DNA of 33,729 nt from Clostridia bacterium (GCA_018433015.1 JAHDSB010000053.1:1-33729), one strand, 5' to 3'. Numbered from the stretch's first letter, positions 7,385 to 14,955 are shown. Notes: generated from the sequence alone by a model not told the origin. Translations and numbers: made by a program.

Positions 7385-8182
7385 ATGAAAGTACATATTT
7401 ATGACAATTATCAACAATTAAGCACACAGGCAGCCCAGTGCGTTGCAAAACAGCTCAAGGAGAAAAAAGCTAGTGTGTTAGGGTTAGCAACAGGCAGTAC
7501 GCCTCGTGGTATGTATGCGGAACTTGTGCGCTTTTATAAAGCAGGAAAATTGGATTTTAGCTCAGTTACAACATTCAACTTAGATGAGTATTATGGTATC
7601 AGTAAAGAAAACAAACATAGTTATTACTACTATATGAGGGAAAATTTGTTCCAATATATTAATATAGATATAAAAAATGTACATATTCCTAATGGTTTAG
7701 CTGAGAATGTGGAGGAAGAATGTTTACGTTATGAAAAGGAGATTACTGGGGCGGGAGGACTGGACTTAATAGTATTAGGAATAGGTAGAAACGGTCATAT
7801 TGGGTTCAATGAGCCGAACATACAATTTGAAACTATGACCCATTTAGTTAGATTAGATAAGGACACCATTAAAGCCAATACCAGATTTTTTGAGAAGGAA
7901 GAAGAGGTTCCTACAACTGCTATTAGTATGGGAATAAAAACGATTATGCAGTCTAAAAAAATATTACTGTTAGCCAACGGAAGAGATAAAGCATCGGCTA
8001 TTCACAAAGCACTGTTAGGAAAAGTACGACCGGATATACCGGCTTCCATATTACAGTTGCACAATAATGTATCCATATTTTTAGATAAAGAAGCAGCTAG
8101 ATTTTTGTCTCCTAAGAAAGATAAGACAAAAAGATTAAGATGTGCATTTGATTACAATACTACTCTGATAAGTGAAATGTAA
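7385..8182 (+). CDS. nagB: Glucosamine-6-phosphate deaminase
   Basis: The protein converts glucosamine-6-phosphate to fructose-6-phosphate and ammonia, the last step of amino-sugar use. LGLATGSTP binds the phosphate, Asp67 lies in NLDEYYG, and the active-site loop reads GIGRNGHIGFNEP (Asn136, His138, Glu143). Asn in place of the first loop Asp of the E. coli enzyme is also what I recall for Bacillus NagB, so it is not a defect. At 265 residues it is about 20 longer than the short Bacillus form, with a basic tail (SPKKDKTKRLRC) after the usual end. GAGGATGGAG precedes ATG 7385. It is the last gene before a strong terminator. Confidence 0.95.
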   Translation: MKVHIYDNYQQLSTQAAQCVAKQLKEKKASVLGLATGSTPRGMYAELVRFYKAGKLDFSSVTTFNLDEYYGISKENKHSYYYYMRENLFQYINIDIKNVHIPNGLAENVEEECLRYEKEITGAGGLDLIVLGIGRNGHIGFNEPNIQFETMTHLVRLDKDTIKANTRFFEKEEEVPTTAISMGIKTIMQSKKILLLANGRDKASAIHKALLGKVRPDIPASILQLHNNVSIFLDKEAARFLSPKKDKTKRLRCAFDYNTTLISEM

Positions 8183-8185
8183 AAA

Positions 8186-8209
8186 AAAGGAACCCCTGGG
8201 GGTTCCTTT
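8186..8209 (+). terminator. Terminator of the amino-sugar operon
   Basis: GGAACCC (8189-8195) pairs with GGGTTCC (8200-8206) over a four-base loop, flanked by an A run and a T run. It starts directly after the nagB stop and, because of its symmetry, may also stop transcription from the convergent gene at 8256. Confidence 0.88.
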
Positions 8210-8255
8210 ATAACATAAATAGCATACAATTAGAGGTTACTTAGGCAGGAAAATT

Positions 8256-8576
8256 TTAATAGTAAGGATAAGGAGTGGGGCATAGACAGCGTAAGAAAAG
8301 TGGGCATAATATTATTAGCAAGATGATTATAAATATTATCCAAAAAAATCCGCTAAATCCATAGCCAAAACCATAACCAAATTGTTGAGTATCTTGAATT
8401 TCATCGCTTTCACGGCTTTCACCTAGGGGACCATAGAAGCCGGGCCAATAAGGGGAACCATAGGGATAGCCAAAGTAAGGAGAGCCATAGAAGGGATAAT
8501 ATGGTCCAGGGTAGTAAGGATAGCAACCAGGGCCATAGAAAAAACAATTAGGATCAGAATTTGTTGTTTCAGCCAT
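8256..8576 (-). CDS. Tyr/Gly/Pro-rich small membrane protein, possibly spore-associated
   Basis: The 106-residue product starts MAETTNSDPNCFFYGPGCYPYYPGP and is built mostly of Tyr, Gly, Pro and Phe up to about residue 50. A short acidic linker (GESRESDEIQDTQQ) follows, then a Gly/Phe/Tyr stretch, one strong membrane helix (FFWIIFIIILLIILCPLFL) and a Cys/Pro/Tyr tail. ATG at 8576 is chosen because a perfect AAGGAGGT lies six bases upstream (8583-8590 on this strand); the frame is open further but without a better start. I recognise no family. Composition resembles spore coat and other structural proteins, and a CATACAATA -10-like element lies upstream. It could also be an envelope protein of another kind. 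Confidence 0.65.
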   Translation of the reverse strand: MAETTNSDPNCFFYGPGCYPYYPGPYYPFYGSPYFGYPYGSPYWPGFYGPLGESRESDEIQDTQQFGYGFGYGFSGFFWIIFIIILLIILCPLFLRCLCPTPYPYY

Positions 8577-8639
8577 TTGTATACCTCCTTTAGGCAATTT
8601 AGCTAGCAATAAAAAGTTATATACTAGGATTTTCTCTTG

Positions 8640-8667
8640 TATTGTATGAAAGATGTCCACAAGTTGT
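8640..8667 (-). promoter_or_regulatory. Candidate sigma-K/sigma-E type promoter of the Tyr-rich protein
   Basis: On the minus strand AC (8667-8666), a 17-base spacer and CATACAATA (8648-8640) match the mother-cell pattern known from Bacillus (AC, 16-17 bases, CATAnnnTA). The element lies 64 bases upstream of the start codon. The short consensus makes chance matches common. Confidence 0.35.
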
Positions 8668-8758
8668 TACTATAGTTGTCCCATGATTTAGATATTTTTT
8701 AAAATTTATCTTTACTCTTGCCTTAAAGAGGGTTACTTAATTATATACTCACATAAAT

Positions 8759-8828
8759 AAAAAGAGGGCTTTAATGTACATTCTCCTCTACTAAAAGGAA
8801 GAGTATATCATTGATAAGCCCTCTTTTT
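8759..8828 (-). terminator. Terminator-like long stem after the DUF2680 gene
   Basis: A 13-base perfect stem pairs 8759-8771 with 8816-8828 (core AAGAGGGCTT / AAGCCCTCTT), ending in a T run on the minus strand. The loop is unusually long (44 bases) and contains a weak inner pairing. It lies 38 bases past the stop of the gene at 8866-9234 and before the next minus-strand gene. Confidence 0.65.
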
Positions 8829-8865
8829 AACTAGTTAAAATTTATTTTTTTGTAGTCAATTTTCT

Positions 8866-9234
8866 TTAGTAATTAAAGCATGGACCATGACCATTGAATC
8901 CGCGGTTACCAAAGCCACGTCTGCCAAAAAACTGTCCGGATTCTGAGGCATCTTGAAATCTTGCATCCATATTTTCTTCCATCAACTGGGCCTCTTCTGG
9001 ATTGATAAGGTCATATTCTACATATTTTTGAACCATTTGTTTTCTTATTTCCAACATCTTGGAATAAAGGGAACTTAATTCTTCTTTTTGTGTATCATTT
9101 AGCTGTATTGGTGATGTATTTCCCCAGATTCTAGCAGGCTGCATTACATCTGTGGGATTAGTATCAGCAAAGGCTAATGAGGAGGTTACTGCTAAAACTG
9201 TTAAAACAAGAAGTAAAGTAATATATTTTCTCAT
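8866..9234 (-). CDS. Exported DUF2680 (YckD-like) family protein
   Basis: The 122-residue protein begins with a clear signal peptide (MRKYITLLLVLTVLAVTSSLAFA, cleavage expected after AFA). The mature part carries the DUF2680 pattern: LNDTQKEELSSLYSKMLEIRKQMVQKYVEYDLINPEEAQLMEENM (quoted only to locate residues 45-89; key features are alternating Leu, Lys and Glu in two amphipathic helices). It ends in a Gly/Phe/Arg-rich tail (GFGNRGFNGHG). The function of DUF2680 proteins is not known to me; they are small secreted or wall-associated helical proteins. GGGGTGTAAGG precedes ATG 9234. The gene is followed by its own terminator-like stem and is divergent from the DUF89 gene. Confidence 0.75.
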   Translation of the reverse strand: MRKYITLLLVLTVLAVTSSLAFADTNPTDVMQPARIWGNTSPIQLNDTQKEELSSLYSKMLEIRKQMVQKYVEYDLINPEEAQLMEENMDARFQDASESGQFFGRRGFGNRGFNGHGPCFNY

Positions 9235-9409
9235 CCTTACACCCCCTTTCCCGTTGTTATTATTAATATAAACAATTCATTTGACGAAAAGAGGGCTAAT
9301 TTGTGAATTAACTGTGAACTCTATTTAGAAATATTTTCAGTAGGATTATTGGGTCAAATGTTTAATAAGTAAAGTAAGAAGAGATTTTAATCAAAAGAGG
9401 AGGGAAAGC

Positions 9410-10285
9410 ATGAGGACTCATTTGCTTTGTATACCATGCCTGCAAAATCACGCTATTAAAACTGTTCAAATGATAGATAATAATGAAGAGGTGCAAAAGC
9501 AGGTATTATTGGAAGTAATGCAAATTCTGCTAGAAACTGATTGGGAACAAACTCCCGTTGATTTTGCAGATGCTATTTATGGGGTTATCGGTAGGGTTAC
9601 AGGTATTGAAGATCCCTATGAAAGCCTAAAAAGATTTAATAATGATGAAGCATTAAAGATAGCTAGGAAGATAAAAAATGATATAAATAAACTTGATAAT
9701 AAAAAAGAAATGCTTAAAATGGCTACTTTAGCTGCCATTGGAGGCAACATTATAGATTTTGGCCCTAACGATAAATTTGATATAGATGGAACTGTAAAGC
9801 GTGTATTAGAAAAAGAAGTTGATGCTGAGGATTATTCTTTATTAGAAGATGCCGTATTAACAGGAGACAAATTATTATATTTTGCTGATAATGCAGGAGA
9901 AATTGTATTTGATAAGTTATATCTAGAGACCTTGCTTAAAGTAAGGGAAAAACCTTTTCAACAAATTACTTTTGTCGTAAAAGGTTGCCCTATTATGAAC
10001 GATGCTATGATGGAGGATGCAATATATATTGGTTTGGACAAAATACCTAATATTACATTCAAGTTGTTAGGTAAAGGAGATGGTCAAACGGGACCGAAAA
10101 GAGGGTCTGTTGAAGTTAAAAAATGGCTTGAGGAGCATGATGTGATTATTTCTAAGGGACAAGCCAATTTTGAAGGGTTTAGCGACTATAAGAAAATATT
10201 CTTTCTGTTCTTAGCCAAATGTAGTTATATGGCTTCTTTATTGGGTGTAGAACAAGGAAGTGTTGTTATTAAATATAATGTTTGA
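9410..10285 (+). CDS. DUF89 / ARMT1-like metal-dependent phosphatase family protein
   Basis: This 291-residue protein has the DUF89 layout: an N-terminal Cys pair (CIPC, residues 7-10), then ADNAGEIVFDKL, KGCPIMNDA and SKGQANFEGF, the conserved Asp/Asn/Lys set that surrounds a divalent metal, and a Cys near the end (FLAKC). DUF89 proteins are metal-dependent phosphatases proposed to remove damaged or misplaced sugar phosphates such as fructose-1-phosphate. The N-terminal Cys pair marks the prokaryotic subfamily, whose substrates are less clear. AGAGGAGGG precedes ATG 9410. The gene stands alone: a DUF2680 gene diverges from it and a separate promoter follows it. Confidence 0.8.
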   Translation: MRTHLLCIPCLQNHAIKTVQMIDNNEEVQKQVLLEVMQILLETDWEQTPVDFADAIYGVIGRVTGIEDPYESLKRFNNDEALKIARKIKNDINKLDNKKEMLKMATLAAIGGNIIDFGPNDKFDIDGTVKRVLEKEVDAEDYSLLEDAVLTGDKLLYFADNAGEIVFDKLYLETLLKVREKPFQQITFVVKGCPIMNDAMMEDAIYIGLDKIPNITFKLLGKGDGQTGPKRGSVEVKKWLEEHDVIISKGQANFEGFSDYKKIFFLFLAKCSYMASLLGVEQGSVVIKYNV

Positions 10286-10322
10286 TTGCCATTTGATCTG
10301 CTCTTAATAGATATGGTGTATC

Positions 10323-10351
10323 TTGACAAACAGGTTATATGTTTATATCAT
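10323..10351 (+). promoter_or_regulatory. Strong sigma-A type promoter ahead of a structured leader
   Basis: A perfect TTGACA (10323-10328) is followed by exactly 17 bases and TATCAT (10346-10351), five of six matches to the -10 consensus. It lies 190 bases upstream of the methyltransferase gene, so the transcript would have a leader of about 180 bases. Confidence 0.7.
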
Positions 10352-10357
10352 ATAAAT

Positions 10358-10530
10358 TAATGAAAATATATGTATAAGAAGTACATATAGGCAGATAAAA
10401 ATCTGCCAGCCGTCGGCGTTAAAATTGATTAGTTAAAACATTTGCATATTGTATTGAACAACTTATAGTATGAAGCTATATTTTGGGAAGCTAGAAAGCT
10501 CTCTTAGAGGGCTTTCTTTTTTTATTGAGA
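10358..10530 (+). promoter_or_regulatory. Structured 5' leader with terminator (candidate riboswitch or attenuator)
   Basis: Between the promoter and the operon start lie an 8-bp hairpin (10367-10374 with 10382-10389), directly stacked next to a perfect 7-bp hairpin GGCAGAT-AAAA-ATCTGCC (10390-10407), then a GC-rich GCCGTCGGC segment (10409-10417) in otherwise AT-rich DNA, and finally an intrinsic terminator (10493-10523) only 18 bases before the start codon. Promoter, aptamer-like folds and a terminator just before a gene is the layout of a transcription-attenuating leader. I do not recognise a known riboswitch class. A small independent RNA is the alternative. Confidence 0.45.
10493..10523 (+). 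terminator. Intrinsic terminator directly upstream of the methyltransferase gene
   Basis: An 11-bp stem (AGAAAGCTCTC 10493-10503 with GAGGGCTTTCT 10507-10517, one G-U pair) with a three-base loop is followed by a run of T. It comes after the 10323 promoter, so it is more likely regulatory than the terminator of the DUF89 gene 207 bases upstream. Confidence 0.75.
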
Positions 10531-10541
10531 GGGTGAATTAA

Positions 10542-11378
10542 ATGAATAGTGAGGAAATCTTTGCAAAGTGGAGGTTGAAAGGAAATAACAAAGAAGCAAG
10601 TGTTGATATGTGGAATTCCATGGCACAAAGCTTTAATGAGCAAAGGATACCATCTTTTGCAGACAATAAATTTTTGCAGCTTCTGCAAAGAAATAACATG
10701 TTTAGCCTTGATTCTCTTGTACTTGATGTAGGATGTGGTCCAGGAAAATATACTCTAGCTCTGGCGGAACGCTGTAAAAAATGTGTCGGTGTAGATCTTT
10801 CTCCTAGAATGATTGAAATTGCCAAGCAAAAGAAGGTAGAAGAAAAGTTAGAAAATATTGAGTTTTACTGTGCCGATTGGCATGAAGTTAATTTACAGCA
10901 GATGGGGTTTGAAAAGAAGTTTGATCTTGTTTTTGCACATTTGACTCCTGCTGTGCAAAGCGCGGATACATTTCAAAAGCTTTTGTCTGCTAGCAAAGGT
11001 TGGTGTGTGTTGTCGAAACCTACCCACCGTACCGATCCTGTATCTGATAAGGTTAAAAAACTTGTAGGAATAACAGAAAAACGCGAAAGTTGCAATGAGG
11101 AAATCCTGTTTGCATTTGAGCTCTTGTGGCGACAGGGAATGTTTCCTTGTGTTACCTATGAAAAGCAGCGGTGGAGTATGCAAAAAACGTTGAACGAAGC
11201 ATATGGAATGTATATTAATCGCGCTAAAACTTATCGTAATATATCTTTGGCAGAAGAAGAGATAATAAAACAATATTTACAATCCATTGCAGTAAACGGA
11301 TTGATATGTGAAGAGGTCGATACTACTATTACTACATTGTACTGGCATGTTGAAAAGGAGGTAATATGTAATGAATAA
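10542..11378 (+). CDS. Class I SAM-dependent methyltransferase (transport operon)
   Basis: This 278-residue protein has a Rossmann methyltransferase core. Motif I is LVLDVGCGPGKYTLALAE, the acidic residue at the end of strand 2 is in CVGVDLSPRM, and CADWHEV and FDLVFAH mark the following strands. The substrate is not predictable. GAGAGGGTGA at 10527-10536 precedes ATG 10542. The last eight bases overlap the FmdE gene, and three ABC transporter genes follow, so it is probably made together with an import system and may modify the imported compound or its metal ligand. This five-gene run looks somewhat richer in G and C than its neighbours by eye, a possible sign of transfer. Confidence 0.82.
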   Translation: MNSEEIFAKWRLKGNNKEASVDMWNSMAQSFNEQRIPSFADNKFLQLLQRNNMFSLDSLVLDVGCGPGKYTLALAERCKKCVGVDLSPRMIEIAKQKKVEEKLENIEFYCADWHEVNLQQMGFEKKFDLVFAHLTPAVQSADTFQKLLSASKGWCVLSKPTHRTDPVSDKVKKLVGITEKRESCNEEILFAFELLWRQGMFPCVTYEKQRWSMQKTLNEAYGMYINRAKTYRNISLAEEEIIKQYLQSIAVNGLICEEVDTTITTLYWHVEKEVICNE

Positions 11379-11898
11379 ACAATTATGGGACAAAGCAGTG
11401 GCCTTTCACGGACATGAATGTCCCGGGCTGGCAATTGGCTTCAAGGCCTGTGAGGCTGCGGCAGAAAAACTGGGAATTGGAAGGTCTAATGATGAGGATA
11501 TTGTGTGTGTTACGGAAAATGATGCCTGTGGGGTGGATGCTATTCAGGCCATTTTTAGTTGCACATTTGGTAAAGGAAATTTGCTCTATCGGGGTACAGG
11601 TAAACAGGCTTTTTCCTTTTTCGAGCGTACTAGTGGAAAGAAATTGCGCATTTGTTTAAAACCAAAAAAGAATGAAGGTATGGAGCGGGCCCAGTGGCAA
11701 AAGTATCTTTTAAATGCTCCTGTAGATGAGATTTTTTCCTTTTCGGAACCAAAATTTGCTGTGCCTGAAAAAGCGCGGTTATTTAATACGGTAATTTGCG
11801 AGATCTGCGGCGAAGGTGCACCCGAACATAAAATGCGAGCGCAGGATGGGAAATTGGTATGTATGGACTGTTTTAAAATCTACGATAGAGGTTGGTAA
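11371..11898 (+). CDS. FmdE family protein with C-terminal zinc ribbon
   Basis: The 175-residue protein starts with the FmdE signature AVAFHGHECPGLAIGFKA (HGHECPG at residues 13-19), continues with TENDACGVDAIQ and ends in a zinc-ribbon-like motif with Cys143/Cys146 (CEIC) and Cys164/Cys167 (CMDC). FmdE is named from the molybdenum formylmethanofuran dehydrogenase operon of methanogens, but bacterial copies occur without that enzyme and their reaction is unknown. Conserved His and Cys suggest metal or cofactor binding. Translation overlaps the methyltransferase (ATG 11371 before its stop at 11378). The downstream importer makes a role in handling an imported metal species the most economical idea. 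Confidence 0.85.
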   Translation: MNKQLWDKAVAFHGHECPGLAIGFKACEAAAEKLGIGRSNDEDIVCVTENDACGVDAIQAIFSCTFGKGNLLYRGTGKQAFSFFERTSGKKLRICLKPKKNEGMERAQWQKYLLNAPVDEIFSFSEPKFAVPEKARLFNTVICEICGEGAPEHKMRAQDGKLVCMDCFKIYDRGW

Positions 11899-11925
11899 TT
11901 CAAGTAAGAAAGAAGGTAAACCGTA

Positions 11926-13026
11926 ATGAATAAAAAGTTGATGGTACTAATTTCGGTACTGGTATTGATTTTAACCGGATGTACAGCTGTGACATCTTCC
12001 TCATCTTCTGAGCAGGAGTCTGAAACCCGTATGATCACCGATGCCTTTGGGCGTCAGGTTGAACTGCCTGAAAAGATAGAAACTGTAGCTGCTATCGGTG
12101 GTGCAGCCCGTATCCTTACTTACGGCGGGTGTGCTGATAAGCTGGTAGGCGTGACAGATATGGATAAAAAGAATGTGTCAGCCATGCCCTATAGCGTTGT
12201 CAATGCCGAACATTTTGCCACGCTAACTTCAGTAGGGAGTGGTGGCAGCAATGATACCTGTTATATAGAGGAACTAGTAACCCTTGCTCCTGATGTTATC
12301 TTTGGTATGACTGATGAAGATACCATCAAAAATATAGCAGCAAAGACGGGTATTCCTACCATCAGTATCTATCCCACCGACATGTTTGATGAGAGCTTTT
12401 ATTCCGCTTTGGAGCTGATTGGTCAAGTAATGGACACCCAGGACCATTGTTCGCAGGTAATCAACTATGTACAGGATTGTCAGAAGGATTTGGCTAATCG
12501 CACAAAGAACATCCTCGACCAAGATAAGCCTTCCGTTTATACTGGGGCTGTAAGTTTTCGCGGTGCCCATGGTTTTGAAGGTACCTACGCTCTTTATCCA
12601 CCATTTACTGCTATTCATGCCAAAAATGTAGTGGATGAAACGGGGGGATCGGGTGCCTTGCTGATAGATTTGGAAAAGGTAATGGAATGGGATCCCGATA
12701 TTATTTTCCTCAATCCCACCAATATGAACCTGGTTAATGAGGATTATGCAAAAAATAAAGCTTTTTATGATAACTTACAGGCAGTACAAAAGGGCCAAGT
12801 ATATGCCCAGATTTCTTATAACTACAATTGGACCAATATGGAAATCGCTATCGCAGATGCCTATTATGCAGGTAAAATAATTTATCCGGAGCAGTTTGCA
12901 GATATTGATCCTATTGAAAAAGCAGAGGAAATCTTTACAGTGATGCTGGGGGAACCCTTCTATGAGGAACTGGCGGCAGACGGCTATCAATTTGGTAAAA
13001 TCACTATAGGAAATAGTAGGGAATGA
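11926..13026 (+). CDS. ABC transporter substrate-binding lipoprotein (FecB/BtuF/FhuD type)
   Basis: The 366-residue protein starts with a lipoprotein signal (MNKKLMVLISVLVLILTGC, lipidated Cys19), followed by a Ser-rich linker and the class III binding-protein fold used for siderophores, haem, cobalamin and, in MolA-like cases, molybdate. ITDAFGRQVELPEKIETVAAIGG and the later DIIFLNPTNM segment are typical of the family. It would sit on the outer face of the membrane and deliver ligand to the permease at 13023. GAAGGTAA precedes ATG 11926. The stop codon overlaps the permease start (ATGA). The ligand is unknown. Confidence 0.9.
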   Translation: MNKKLMVLISVLVLILTGCTAVTSSSSSEQESETRMITDAFGRQVELPEKIETVAAIGGAARILTYGGCADKLVGVTDMDKKNVSAMPYSVVNAEHFATLTSVGSGGSNDTCYIEELVTLAPDVIFGMTDEDTIKNIAAKTGIPTISIYPTDMFDESFYSALELIGQVMDTQDHCSQVINYVQDCQKDLANRTKNILDQDKPSVYTGAVSFRGAHGFEGTYALYPPFTAIHAKNVVDETGGSGALLIDLEKVMEWDPDIIFLNPTNMNLVNEDYAKNKAFYDNLQAVQKGQVYAQISYNYNWTNMEIAIADAYYAGKIIYPEQFADIDPIEKAEEIFTVMLGEPFYEELAADGYQFGKITIGNSRE

Positions 13027-14075
13027 AAAAACAGGGGACATACAATGGATATATTCATTTTAAGAAAATTTTTATTCTTTTGCTTGGCGCTGTCACCGGG
13101 CTTCTGGCTTTATTAGCAATCAGTGCGGGTTCAGCAGATCTTTCCCTAAAGGATGTGATCATGACCCTCTTGGGCTGGGGCAGTAAACAGTCATCAATCG
13201 TAGTATTTAACCTTAGGATGCCTAGAATTGTGACTGCTATTGTTGCGGGGATCGGCCTTGCCACGGTAGGGTGCGCCATGCAGAGTATCTTGCGCAACCC
13301 TTTAGCTTCTGCATCAACTTTGGGGATTGCCCAGGGTGCGGCTTTCGGAGCTTCTTTTGCCATTATTGTTTTAGGGGCCGGAATGCAGAACCAAACCTTG
13401 GATGGGATTACTATTTTAAATCCCTATCTGGTATCTATTTGCGCTTTTGTTAGTGCTATGATGTCTACCTTGATTGTACTGGGACTATCTCATTACAATA
13501 AAGTTTCTCCCGAGGCTATGGTATTATCGGGTGTGGCCTTGAGTACACTATTTTCCGGTGCTACAACGCTTTTGCAATATTTTGCAGAGGATGTAAAGGT
13601 GGCAGCTGTGGTATTTTGGACCTTTGGTGATTTGGGGCGTACCAGCTGGAGGGAAGTGCTGGTTATGTTTATTATGGTGGTAGTTGCCCTGATCTATTTT
13701 ATTTTTAATCGTTGGAATTACAACGCCTTGCAAAGTGGGGAAGAAACGGCCAAAGGTTTGGGCGTCAATGTTGATAGTATGCGTATCAGCGGCATGTTAA
13801 TTTGTTCCCTGACTGCCTCTACCATTGTTTCTTTTGTGGGTATTATAAATTTTATTGGGCTTATAGCACCCCACTTAGTACGGCGATGTATTGGCAGTGA
13901 TTATAGGTATCTTCTTCCTTCATCAGCCTTGATGGGAGCACTCTTGTTGCTATTGAGTGATACAGTGGCTCGTTTAGTGGTATCACCCATTATTTTGCCT
14001 ATTGGTGCTATAACCTCTTTCTTGGGGGCACCTTTATTCCTGTATTTGCTGTTTAAGGAGGTTGGCAAAAAATGA
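13023..14075 (+). CDS. FecCD/BtuC-type ABC transporter permease
   Basis: This 350-residue permease has about ten hydrophobic segments. Family landmarks are LRMPRIVTAIVAGIGLATVGCAMQSILRNPLA (residues about 61-92, named by its ends LRMPRIV and ILRNPLA), the TLGIAQGA stretch and the ATPase-contacting GFIGLIAPHLVRR-like loop, here NFIGLIAPHLVRRCIGSDYR. Such permeases import iron-siderophores, haem, cobalamin or molybdate/tungstate. It starts with ATG overlapping the binding-protein stop by four bases and ends overlapping the ATPase start by four bases, so the three parts are translationally coupled. Confidence 0.92.
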   Translation: MKKQGTYNGYIHFKKIFILLLGAVTGLLALLAISAGSADLSLKDVIMTLLGWGSKQSSIVVFNLRMPRIVTAIVAGIGLATVGCAMQSILRNPLASASTLGIAQGAAFGASFAIIVLGAGMQNQTLDGITILNPYLVSICAFVSAMMSTLIVLGLSHYNKVSPEAMVLSGVALSTLFSGATTLLQYFAEDVKVAAVVFWTFGDLGRTSWREVLVMFIMVVVALIYFIFNRWNYNALQSGEETAKGLGVNVDSMRISGMLICSLTASTIVSFVGIINFIGLIAPHLVRRCIGSDYRYLLPSSALMGALLLLLSDTVARLVVSPIILPIGAITSFLGAPLFLYLLFKEVGKK

Positions 14076-14833
14076 TAGAAGTTAAAAATTTAGATTTTTG
14101 CTATAAAAAAGATAAGGTTATTCTTAGTCAAGTAGCATTTGATGCTATAGAGGGTCAGTGTATTGCTGTATTGGGCAATAATGGTGCAGGGAAAAGCACA
14201 CTTATTAAGTGTCTCAACCATATTCTAGAACCACAAAAAGGTTACATTTATGTAAATGGGGAGAACGTCTGCGATTTTAAGCGTAATGAGATTGCAAAGC
14301 GTATGGCTTATGTGGCGCAACATAATACTGTTGATAAGTTTACTGTCTTTGATTCTGTATTATTAGGACGCAAACCATATATAAGGCTGGAACCTAAACA
14401 GGAGGATATAGAAATTACGGAGTCGATTATTAAGCGGATGGGATTGGAAAGTTTTGCTTTGCGTTATGTGGATGAACTTTCTGGCGGTGAGAGGCAAAAG
14501 GTAATGTTAGCCCGAGCATTAGCTCAACAACCACGGGTGCTGTTGCTGGATGAGCCCACAAGCAATCTTGATCTGCGCAACCAATATGAGGTGTTAGCAA
14601 CAGTGCAGGAGATTGCAAGACAAGATAATATTAGTGTTATTATAGTTATTCATGATTTGAATCTGGCCCTGCGCTACTGTGATCGGTTTCTATTTGTCAA
14701 AGATAGCAAGATCTATACTTATGGGGGTCCAGAGGTTATGACTCCTGGGAATATCAGTTTTGTGTATGAGATGCCCGTAGCAGTGGAAACGATTTGTGGT
14801 GTGTCCATGGTTGTTCCCTTGCCGCAAAATTAA
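14072..14833 (+). CDS. ABC transporter ATP-binding protein of the FecE/BtuD type
   Basis: The 253-residue ATPase has Walker A GNNGAGKST (about residues 36-44), signature LSGGERQ, Walker B VLLLDEPTSNLD and the switch histidine in VIHDLNLALRYCD. It powers the FecCD-type permease encoded just upstream, with ATGA overlap of the two genes. The C-terminal part (MPVAVETICGVSMVVPLP) matches the small extra domain common in FecE proteins. It is the last gene of the operon and is followed by a terminator. Confidence 0.93.
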   Translation: MIEVKNLDFCYKKDKVILSQVAFDAIEGQCIAVLGNNGAGKSTLIKCLNHILEPQKGYIYVNGENVCDFKRNEIAKRMAYVAQHNTVDKFTVFDSVLLGRKPYIRLEPKQEDIEITESIIKRMGLESFALRYVDELSGGERQKVMLARALAQQPRVLLLDEPTSNLDLRNQYEVLATVQEIARQDNISVIIVIHDLNLALRYCDRFLFVKDSKIYTYGGPEVMTPGNISFVYEMPVAVETICGVSMVVPLPQN

Positions 14834-14867
14834 ATAAAATTTTATTTTTCATATACTAGTTTCATGT

Positions 14868-14909
14868 TAAAGGGCAAAGGATATGTTTTATTGAATCCTT
14901 TGTCTTTTA
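14868..14909 (+). terminator. Terminator of the FmdE/ABC operon
   Basis: Fifteen bases at 14868-14882 pair with 14895-14909 including two G-U pairs (core CAAAGGAT / ATCCTTTG), followed by T-rich sequence. It lies 35 bases after the ATPase stop. Confidence 0.75.
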
Positions 14910-14955
14910 TCTGTTTATTTGTATGTAGACCGATTATTTCTTTGGTATTTATGTA

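Noticed and set aside
7790-7812. Missing Asp in the NagB catalytic loop (GIGRNGHIGFNEP)
   Set aside because: Asn at this place is, as I recall, normal for Bacillus-type NagB; His138, Glu143 and Asp67 are present, so it is not evidence of an inactive enzyme.
10358-10523. Cobalamin or molybdenum-cofactor riboswitch before the FmdE/ABC operon
   Set aside because: The leader lacks a recognisable B12 box (GCCACTG) and is not clearly similar to the Moco RNA consensus, so no known class is claimed.
14430-14618. Open frame on the minus strand inside the FecE-type ATPase gene
   Set aside because: No ribosome binding site or family signal, and it lies fully within a gene with complete ABC motifs.
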